This document shows positions 16,396 to 22,620 of a stretch of DNA of 64,000 bases, one piece after another. Under the pieces are notes generated by a model. It did no database searches and was not told the DNA's origin. It was given only the letters and a program-made list of their open reading frames with translations. The stretch lies in assembly GCF_000013085.1 (NCBI RefSeq), contig NC_007643.1, positions 3,295,501 through 3,359,500 of the forward strand. Reading direction: 5' to 3'. Each line of letters starts with the position of its first letter. Position 1 is the first letter of the stretch. A program made the translations under genes and the position numbers. Source of the stretch: Rhodospirillum rubrum ATCC 11170. GTDB taxonomy: Bacteria > Pseudomonadota > Alphaproteobacteria > Rhodospirillales > Rhodospirillaceae.

Positions 16396-17313
16396 TTAGG
16401 CCCTGGGTGATGGCGGGGTTCTCGCGTCATCCTTGAGAAAATCGATGAAGGCGCGCAAAGGCGCCGGCATCTGGCGACGGCTGGGGAAATAGACGAAGGG
16501 GCCGGAGAAGCTTTGTCCCCAGTCGGCGAGCACCGCCACCAGCTCGCCACGCGCCAGCGGCGCCCTCAAATACTCCTCGAAGGTATAGATCAGGCCCAGA
16601 CCGGCGATCGCGGCGGCGATGCTGATATCGATGCTCGTCGACACCAGCGGTCCGTTTGGCGCGATGCGCAGGACCTGCCCTTGGTGGCTGAATTCCCAGG
16701 GCAGGATAACGCCACTGGCGAAGCGGTGGCGGATGCAGGCGTGGTCGACCAAGGCGCGCGGGGTGGCGGGAACGCCCCGCCGCGCCAGATAACTTGGGGC
16801 GCCGGCGGCGATGAAGCGCTGGATGCGCGGGCCGAGGGGGACGGCGATCATGTCGCGCTCGATCCGCTCGTCATAGCGGATGCCGGCGTCGAAGCCGGCG
16901 GCCAGCACATCGATGAAGCTGTCGTTGGTCGTCACCTCCAGGGTGATCGCCGGATGGGCGATCAGAAAGCGGGCGGCGATGGCGGGCAGGACGTGGCGGG
17001 CGACGATGGAGGGCACATTCAGCCGCAGCGTGCCGCTTGGCTGATCGCCAAGGCTGGCCACCGCGTCGAGCGCCCCGGCGATCTCGCCAAAGGCCGGACC
17101 AAGCCGGTCGAGCAGGCGTTGGCCGGCCTCGGTCGGCGTCACGCTGCGGGTGGTGCGGTTGAGCAGGCGAACCCCCAGCTGCCCCTCCAACCGGCGCAGC
17201 GCCGTGCTTAATGCCGAGGCTGATACCCCGCGCAAGGTCGCCGCGCCGCGAAAGCTGCGCGCCCGGGCGACGGCGACGAAGGCATCCAGATCATGAAGGT
17301 CCGCCTCGGCCAT
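16396..17313 (-). CDS. LysR family transcriptional regulator
   Basis: A 305-residue LysR regulator. The N-terminal winged HTH is plain: DLDAFVAVARARSFRGAATL, SASALSTALRRLEGQLGVRL, LNRTTRSVTPTEAGQRLL. The remaining 200 residues are a periplasmic-binding-like effector domain (GTLRLNVPSIVARHVLPA). It belongs to the CrgA/AaeR-like group judged from the SGTLRLNVP and RYDERIERDMIAVPLG segments. It is divergent from the aldo/keto reductase gene (131 bp between starts), the usual LysR arrangement, so it probably controls that gene. The inducer is not predictable. Confidence 0.93.
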   Translation of the reverse strand: MAEADLHDLDAFVAVARARSFRGAATLRGVSASALSTALRRLEGQLGVRLLNRTTRSVTPTEAGQRLLDRLGPAFGEIAGALDAVASLGDQPSGTLRLNVPSIVARHVLPAIAARFLIAHPAITLEVTTNDSFIDVLAAGFDAGIRYDERIERDMIAVPLGPRIQRFIAAGAPSYLARRGVPATPRALVDHACIRHRFASGVILPWEFSHQGQVLRIAPNGPLVSTSIDISIAAAIAGLGLIYTFEEYLRAPLARGELVAVLADWGQSFSGPFVYFPSRRQMPAPLRAFIDFLKDDARTPPSPRA

Positions 17314-17444
17314 TGTTCATTTTCCCGCACAGCCCGTTCGAAAGAAGGCCGATTATCGCACAGCGTCCCGCCCGCCATACTTCCTTTCCGCCAGACCGCG
17401 GCCACAGGCCCCCCCACCCCGCCCCCAGGCAAGGATATCAGGCA

Positions 17445-18440
17445 ATGCGACACCATCGTCTTGGAACCACCGGCCCCCATGTTTCAGCGCTTGGCCTTGG
17501 CTGCATGGGCATGTCGGACCTTTATGGCCCCTCCGATCGCCAAGAAAGCATCGCGACCATTCATGCCGCCCTCGAGGCCGGGGTCACCGTGCTTGATACG
17601 GGCGACTTCTATGGCATGGGCCATAACGAGATGCTGATCGCCGAGGCGATCAAGGGCCGCCCGCGTGACGGTTTCCAGGTGAGCGTCAAGTTTGGCGCCC
17701 TGCGCGGACCGGCTGGCGATTGGCTGGGCTATGACGGCCGCCCCCAGGCGGTGAAAAATTTTCTGGCCTACACCCTTCGGCGGCTCGGCCTTGACCACAT
17801 CGACATCTATCGCCCGGCCCGCCTTGATCCGGCCGTGCCGATCGAAGAGACGGTCGGCGCCATCGCCGATCTGGTGACGGCGGGCTATGTCGGGCATATC
17901 GGCCTGTCCGAGGTGGGGACGGACACCATCGCCCGCGCCGCCGCCGTCCATCCGATTTGTGATCTGCAGATCGAATACTCGCTGATCTCGCGCGGCATCG
18001 AAGAGGCCATCTTGCCGCGCTGCCGCGAGTTGGGCATCGCCATCACCGCCTATGGCGTGTTGTCGCGGGGATTGATCAGCGGCCATTGGCAAGCCGGAAG
18101 CACCGATCCGTCGGATTTTCGCAGCCGCAGCCCGCGCTTCCAGCAAGGCAACATCGAACACAACCTCGCCCTGGTCGAGGCCCTGGCGGTCATCGCCCGG
18201 CGGAAATCCGTCAGCGTCGCCCAAATCGCCATCGCCTGGGTGGCGGCCCAAGGCGAGGATATCGTGCCTTTGGTCGGCGCCCGCCGCCGTGATCGTCTGA
18301 GCGAAGCCTTGGGCGCCCTGGAGGTGTCGCTTGATGCCGGGGATCTGGCCGCCATCGAAGCCGCCGTTCCCAAAGGCGCCGCCGCCGGCGAGCGCTATAA
18401 CGCGCCGCAGATGGCCCATCTCGACAGCGAGCGGCCATAA
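17445..18440 (+). CDS. Aldo/keto reductase
   Basis: A 331-residue NADPH-dependent TIM-barrel oxidoreductase of the AKR superfamily. Seen: GLGCMGMSDLYG, the catalytic DTGDFYG with Asp51 and Tyr56, and Lys82 in SVKFG. The usual catalytic His (QxHxxD) position is occupied by Ala125 in IYRPARLDP, so the tetrad is D-Y-K-A; this variant also occurs in other AKRs and usually lowers carbonyl reduction. The C-terminal VAAQGEDIVPLVGARRRDR is the NADPH-binding segment. ATG 17445 follows AAGGAT. It is divergent from the LysR gene. Its stop codon touches the terminator U-tract of the first small RNA (minus strand). Confidence 0.92.
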   Translation: MRHHRLGTTGPHVSALGLGCMGMSDLYGPSDRQESIATIHAALEAGVTVLDTGDFYGMGHNEMLIAEAIKGRPRDGFQVSVKFGALRGPAGDWLGYDGRPQAVKNFLAYTLRRLGLDHIDIYRPARLDPAVPIEETVGAIADLVTAGYVGHIGLSEVGTDTIARAAAVHPICDLQIEYSLISRGIEEAILPRCRELGIAITAYGVLSRGLISGHWQAGSTDPSDFRSRSPRFQQGNIEHNLALVEALAVIARRKSVSVAQIAIAWVAAQGEDIVPLVGARRRDRLSEALGALEVSLDAGDLAAIEAAVPKGAAAGERYNAPQMAHLDSERP

Positions 18441-18630
18441 AAAAAGACGGGACGCCCCAGTGTTTGAGGACGTCCCGTCCAATGATGCCTCTCCGATCGC
18501 GGAAGTCTCGGCTGGCGGCGGGGAAGTGCGGTTCAGACCGGCCGGAAACCCCTTGATCCGTGCTGGATCGGCCCTCATCGGAAAGTGAACCTTCGTCGTC
18601 CAAGATCGGGATGGGAAGGAACAGAGATCG
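18439..18630 (-). ncRNA. Candidate sigma-54-dependent small RNA, copy A
   Basis: About 190-nt transcript read leftward. Promoter: TGGCATGGGGCGTGCT (complement of 18641-18656), with GG and GC separated by exactly ten bases. The predicted start, twelve bases beyond the GC, falls at 18630, immediately before GATCTCTG, which is shared with copy B at the same position. The 3' end is a textbook intrinsic terminator: GACGGGACG pairs with CGTCCCGTC (18446-18454 with 18471-18479), then seven U (18445-18439). A 25-nt block (18509-18533) is identical in copy B and reads as a C-rich single strand (ACUUCCCCGCCGCC) after a small hairpin. No open frame with a ribosome-binding site exists. Probable targets: mRNA purine-rich leaders. 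Confidence 0.8.
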
Positions 18631-18640
18631 CACCCTTCCA

Positions 18641-18656
18641 AGCACGCCCCATGCCA
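18641..18656 (-). promoter_or_regulatory. Sigma-54 (-24/-12) promoter of sRNA copy A
   Basis: On the minus strand TGGCATG-GGGC-GTGC-T against consensus TGGCAYG-N4-TTGC-W. The GG-N10-GC spacing required by RpoN is exact. An imperfect inverted repeat (CCTGTGT 18678-18684 / ACACAAGG 18701-18708) lies 48-78 bp upstream of the predicted start, where an enhancer-binding protein could sit. Confidence 0.75.
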
Positions 18657-18787
18657 AAAGCTCGCCCCCCGGTTTCGCCTGTGTTTACAAGGCAGCGCCG
18701 ACACAAGGCGCGCGTGCCGCCCAGTACCGTTTCGCGAATTCTTTTAAAATGCGACGCAGATGGATAAATCCCCGATCCGGCCCGGAC

Positions 18788-18981
18788 AAAAAAAAGGCGG
18801 GACGTCCCATTGAGAGAGACGTCCCGCCCGATTAAAGCCTTTCCAATCGGTCGGATCCCCGGCTGGCGGCGGGGAAGTGCGGTTGGGAACCGCCGGGAAT
18901 CCTAGGATGTTTCCGGATCGGCTGTCACCGGAAGGAACCCCTTTCCATCACCAGCGTGGTTCTTGAAAGGGACAGAGATCA
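18788..18981 (-). ncRNA. Candidate sigma-54-dependent small RNA, copy B
   Basis: Second, diverged copy of the same gene, about 194 nt, leftward and upstream of copy A. Its sigma-54 promoter is at 18992-19007 and its predicted start at 18981 precedes GATCTCTG (complement of 18973-18980), as in copy A. Terminator: GGCGGGACGTC pairs with GACGTCCCGCC (18796-18806 with 18818-18828, eleven bp), then eight U. The 25-nt identical block is at 18860-18884. In front of it the hairpin is GCGGUU-CCC-AACCGC in B and CGGU-CUGA-ACCG in A, so pairing is kept although the sequence changed. Conserved start, seed-like block and terminator with drifting spacers argue for two functional paralogous RNAs. Confidence 0.8.
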
Positions 18982-18991
18982 CGTTTGGATT

Positions 18992-19007
18992 TGCACGGAC
19001 CATGCCA
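18992..19007 (-). promoter_or_regulatory. Sigma-54 (-24/-12) promoter of sRNA copy B
   Basis: On the minus strand TGGCATG-GTCC-GTGC-A, with exact GG-N10-GC spacing. An inverted repeat CACGATC (19050-19056) / GATCGTG (19072-19078) lies 70-97 bp upstream of the predicted start and is a candidate enhancer site. An AT-rich patch around 19018-19030 between them could aid bending. Confidence 0.75.
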
Positions 19008-19211
19008 TCGCCGCTTGAGCGCTTTTTTCGCTCGAAATCAGTGGTTTGGCACGATCCCAGGGGAAGGGCGCGATCGTGTTTTCTGCAAGGTTTCGCAAAA
19101 CGCGAGGCATTTCACACGGCGGGCCGTAGCGGAGATCGCCAACGGGGGCTTGCCCCACCCGGCGGCTGGGTTTAGGCAAAGACCCATGTTCGCCCCAGGA
19201 GTCTTCCCCCG

Positions 19212-20480
19212 ATGTCGCCCTTCCCCCCGTTTCCGGCCGCTTCGGCCGTCCCCGCCGTCACCCTGGCCGATGTGGAAGCCGCGGCCCGGCTGATCGCCCA
19301 TGCCGTGCCCCATACCCCGCTGCTCCCCTCGCGCACCCTGTCGCGGCTGACCGGGGCCGAGGTTTTCATCAAATTCGAGAACCACCAGTTCACCGCCTCG
19401 TTCAAGGAGCGCGGCGCGCTCAACCGGTTGAGCGCGCTGAGCGAGACCGAGCGGGCGCGCGGCGTCATCGCCATGAGCGCGGGCAATCACGCCCAGGGCG
19501 TGGCCTATCACGCCCAGCGCCTGGGCATTCCCGCCGTTATCGTCATGCCCGCTGACACGCCCTTCGTAAAGGTCAAGCACACCCGTGATTTCGGCGCCCG
19601 CGTGGTGCTGGAAGGCGAGACCGTGGCCGAATCGCGGCTGGTGGCCGAGCGCATCCGCGAGGAGGAGGGACTGACCTTCGTTCATCCCTATAATGATCCC
19701 TGGGTGATCGCCGGCCAGGGGACGGTGGCCTTGGAAATGCTTGCCGATCAGCCCGACCTCGACATCCTGGTCGCCCCGATCGGCGGCGGCGGCCTGCTGG
19801 GCGGCATGGCGGTGGCGGCCAAGGCGGTCAAACCGGCCATTGAGATGATCGGCGTTCAGGTCGGGCTTTATCCTTCGGCCTATAACGCCCTCCACGGCCT
19901 GCCGCCTTGCACCGGCGGCGCCACGGTGGCCGAGGGCATCGCCGTCAAGGAACCGGGCGATCTGACCTTGCCGCTGCTGCGCGCTTTGGTCTCGCGCATC
20001 ATCCTGGTCGATGAGACGGCGGTCGAGGAAGCCATCTCGCTCTATCTCTCGGTCGAAAAGACCGTGGCCGAGGGGGCGGGGGCGGCGTCGCTCGCCGCCC
20101 TGTTGACCGAGCCCCAGCGCTTTCGCGGCAAAAAGGTCGGTCTGGTGCTGAGCGGCGGCAATATCGATCCGCGGATCATGGCCTCGGTCATCATGCGCAG
20201 CCTTGTGCGCGAGGGCCGAATCGCCCATCTCTCGATCAGGATCGGCGACAAGCCGGGGCAACTCGCCCGGGTGGCGACGGTGATCGGCGAAACCGGCGGC
20301 AATATCGTCGAGGTCCGCCATGAACGCCTGACCTCGGATATTTCGGTCAAATCCACCGATCTGCGGGTGATCCTGGAGACCCGCGACCATACCCATCTGG
20401 CCGAGATCCTTGAACGCCTCGCCGCCGCCGGTTTTCCGGCCAACGAACGCTCGTTCAGCGGCCCGGCCGCCGGCGATTAA
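19212..20480 (+). CDS. Threonine ammonia-lyase with ACT domain
   Basis: Converts threonine to 2-oxobutyrate and ammonia, the first step to isoleucine or a catabolic route. The 422 residues begin with a PLP fold-type II domain: FTASFKERGAL with Schiff-base Lys65, MSAGNHAQGVAYHA, and the phosphate-binding GGGGLLGG. A single ACT regulatory domain (about 330-410, LSIRIGDKPGQLARVATVIGE) follows. One ACT domain and ~400 residues match the TdcB/IlvA2-like form common in alphaproteobacteria rather than the 510-residue E. coli IlvA. AGGAG lies ten bases before ATG 19212. It diverges from the sRNA pair, sharing the intergenic region. Confidence 0.95.
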   Translation: MSPFPPFPAASAVPAVTLADVEAAARLIAHAVPHTPLLPSRTLSRLTGAEVFIKFENHQFTASFKERGALNRLSALSETERARGVIAMSAGNHAQGVAYHAQRLGIPAVIVMPADTPFVKVKHTRDFGARVVLEGETVAESRLVAERIREEEGLTFVHPYNDPWVIAGQGTVALEMLADQPDLDILVAPIGGGGLLGGMAVAAKAVKPAIEMIGVQVGLYPSAYNALHGLPPCTGGATVAEGIAVKEPGDLTLPLLRALVSRIILVDETAVEEAISLYLSVEKTVAEGAGAASLAALLTEPQRFRGKKVGLVLSGGNIDPRIMASVIMRSLVREGRIAHLSIRIGDKPGQLARVATVIGETGGNIVEVRHERLTSDISVKSTDLRVILETRDHTHLAEILERLAAAGFPANERSFSGPAAGD

Positions 20481-20557
20481 GCCTCTCGCCGATGGCCGGG
20501 GGGCGCGGCCCTCCGGCCATCGGGCGGCTTGCCGGGAAGAACGCGAAAGGGACGCCG

Positions 20558-21205
20558 ATGAGACCTCCGCTTGGATCCTTGCTGCTGTGTCTTGGCCTTC
20601 TCGCCCTGGCCGGCTGCGCCCCGCCGACCCTGCGCTCGGCGGTCACCGCCTATGCCCAACCCGATGCGCCCGGCGCCCTGACCGGGCGCAAGATCGCCAT
20701 CGTCGCCCTGCCCGGTCAGGCCGGCAGCCTGGAATGGGATGCCATCCGCCGCATGCTTGCCGACCAGTTGCCGGCCTGGGGCGCCAGCCTGGCCGCCGAT
20801 CGCGCCGCCAGCGACAGCCTGATGAGCTTCACCTATGACGTCGACGGCGGCCGGACGGAAGTGATCAGCCAGCCGATGATGATGAACCCGGGCTTCCCCG
20901 GCTTCCATCGCCGGCCCTGGGGCCGTCCCTATGCCTATGATCCGCCGTTCTACGGCGATCCCTGGGAAACCGAGATAACGACCCGCACCGTCTATACCCG
21001 CAGCTTCACCTTGCGGCTTTACGACGCCAAAGCCGCCGGCGACCGGCCGCTTGCCGAGGTTCTGCCGCTCAACGAGCTTCATGTCGAAAGCCGGGGCCCC
21101 AGCCCTGGGATCAATCGGGTGATGCCGGCGATGATCACCGCCGCCCTGCGCGCCTTCCCCGGACGCGACGGCCAAACGGTGACGATCGACGTTCCGCTGC
21201 CCTGA
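20558..21205 (+). CDS. DUF4136-like lipoprotein
   Basis: A 215-residue lipoprotein: signal peptide MRPPLGSLLLCLGLLALAGC with the lipobox LAGC and lipidated Cys20. The mature part resembles DUF4136 proteins: FTYDVDGGRTEVISQP, a Pro/Gly/aromatic-rich linker (FPGFHRRPWGRPYAYDPPFYG), then TRTVYTRSFTLRLYDAKA. It is probably anchored in the outer membrane facing the periplasm. ATG 20558 is chosen because it begins the signal peptide. It follows threonine dehydratase by 77 bp. Function unknown for the family. Confidence 0.85.
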   Translation: MRPPLGSLLLCLGLLALAGCAPPTLRSAVTAYAQPDAPGALTGRKIAIVALPGQAGSLEWDAIRRMLADQLPAWGASLAADRAASDSLMSFTYDVDGGRTEVISQPMMMNPGFPGFHRRPWGRPYAYDPPFYGDPWETEITTRTVYTRSFTLRLYDAKAAGDRPLAEVLPLNELHVESRGPSPGINRVMPAMITAALRAFPGRDGQTVTIDVPLP

Positions 21206-21212
21206 TAGGCAG

Positions 21213-21233
21213 GCAAATCGTCGTCGCGTTCTG
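21213..21233. repeat. Dispersed palindromic repeat, half copy
   Basis: GCAAATCGTCGTCGCG followed by TTCTG is the reverse complement of the right half of the 43-bp elements at 1016 and 51213. The other half is absent. It lies between the lipoprotein gene and the convergent UPF0104 gene. Confidence 0.55.
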
Positions 21234-21240
21234 ATCCGGA

Positions 21241-22260
21241 TCACCCGCCGCTTTGAGCGTCTTTTTCCCGGGCGGCGGGCGCGCGGGTTTCAGCCAGGGC
21301 CTCGCGCCCGCCCCGGCGCAAGGCCCCCAGGCCATCGCGATCGCCCAAGGCCCAGATCGCGCCGCCGATCACCCCGGTGATCACCGCCGACAGCCCATAC
21401 AGCAAGGACACGGTCACCGCCTGATCGGCGGGCAGGCCGATGATGGCGAAGCCCAGAACCAGGGCGCCCTCGCGCAGGCCCCAGCCGGCGATCGACAGCG
21501 GCACCGCCGCCACCAGGATGGCCGGCGGAAACACCAGGGCGATCTGCCACAGGGTGGCCGGCGAGCCGATGGCCCCGGCGAACAGCCAGACGACGAGGAT
21601 ATCGATGACGTGGGGAAACAGCAGCAGGCCGAGAATCGGCAAGGCGGTGGTCCGCCCCAGCAGCACGCTCCACGCCGATCGCGACAGGGCGACAAAGGGG
21701 GCGACGCCCCGCGCCCGGGCCACAGCCCCGGGCAGGAAGCGCAGGGCGAGCAGCGCGCCCAGGCAGCACAGGCCACCGATCACCAAAGTGGTCAGCCCGG
21801 CCGCCACCAGGGGATCACTGGCCTGACGGCGCAGCGCCGGCAGGCCGAGGGCGCAGAGCAAGATAAGCCCCAGAAAGCTGCAGACGCGATCAACCACCAC
21901 CGACCGCGCCGCCAACCCCAAAGGCAGACCCAGCCGCGTGCCGTTCCACACCCGGACAGTGTCACCGCCGATGGTCGAGGGCATGGCCTGATTGACGAAC
22001 AGCCCCAGCAGCACATTGCGCCACGCCTGGGCGAAGCCGACCCGGCGATCATGGGCGCGCAGCACCAGCGTCCAACGCCAGCCACCGCCCAGCGCCTGGA
22101 TCTGCAGCAAAACCAGCGCCACCCCGCCGACCAGGGCGACATCGCGATCAAGCCGCGCCCAGAGCCCCTGCGTATCAATGCCAGAAAAGATGACCCACAG
22201 AATCCCAGCCGACACCGCCAGCTTGGCCAGGGTAAGAACGACGGACAGGGGTTTGGCCAT
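21241..22260 (-). CDS. UPF0104 / lysylphosphatidylglycerol-synthase-type membrane protein
   Basis: A 339-residue polytopic membrane protein of the family that also forms the N-terminal flippase half of MprF. About eight hydrophobic segments are visible; the family signature is the NQAMPSTIGGDTVRVW region near residue 93-108 and the GWGLREGALVLGFAIIGL stretch near 250. It has no catalytic aminoacyltransferase domain. It is divergent from the full-length mprF gene (360 bp between starts), so two proteins of the same membrane fold are neighbours here. Probable role: transport of a lipid or lipid-linked compound across the inner membrane; substrate unknown. Confidence 0.88.
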   Translation of the reverse strand: MAKPLSVVLTLAKLAVSAGILWVIFSGIDTQGLWARLDRDVALVGGVALVLLQIQALGGGWRWTLVLRAHDRRVGFAQAWRNVLLGLFVNQAMPSTIGGDTVRVWNGTRLGLPLGLAARSVVVDRVCSFLGLILLCALGLPALRRQASDPLVAAGLTTLVIGGLCCLGALLALRFLPGAVARARGVAPFVALSRSAWSVLLGRTTALPILGLLLFPHVIDILVVWLFAGAIGSPATLWQIALVFPPAILVAAVPLSIAGWGLREGALVLGFAIIGLPADQAVTVSLLYGLSAVITGVIGGAIWALGDRDGLGALRRGGREALAETRAPAAREKDAQSGG

Positions 22261-22407
22261 GGACGTTTCCGGACAACGAAGAGAAAGGGGATGGCGAGGG
22301 CGACCCGGGCCGCACCCTCATCCGCCGCTCCCGCCGAGTCAACCCGCCTCGCGCCGCGCCGGGCGCCGGGGGCGTCGCCCAAGGCCGCGCCTTGGCGCGC
22401 TTACCCG

Positions 22408-22435
22408 TTGACAGGACGATCGCGCGGCCTATCCT
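22408..22435 (+). promoter_or_regulatory. Sigma-70-type promoter for mprF-acvB
   Basis: TTGACA (22408-22413), a perfect -35 box, 16-bp spacer, then TATCCT (22430-22435). It implies a leader of about 180 nt before the mprF ATG at 22621. It is the best consensus promoter between the two divergent genes. Confidence 0.6.
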
Positions 22436-22620
22436 ATCCCAGGATGTGGACGAAAGGCCGTAAAGCCAGCCCTCATGAAGTTTATCCAAAACGACCCCGT
22501 TCCGCCCTCTGGCCGACCTTGAATCCGCCATGATTGCTCACGAGTTTCTGTGCAACCGACCCCGGGGGCGGAAGCGAACCCGGTTGGCGAAGACCGTCGC
22601 GATTAAGGCGCATAGCACCC

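Noticed and set aside
18439-19007. Riboswitch or 6S RNA as explanation of the tandem repeats
   Set aside because: The units end in intrinsic terminators and are not upstream of a same-strand gene; no 6S-type central bubble was recognized. Independent sRNA genes fit better.
18660-19140. NifA upstream activating sites (TGT-N10-ACA) near the sigma-54 promoters
   Set aside because: I searched both strands by eye and found only TGT/ACA pairs with wrong spacing.
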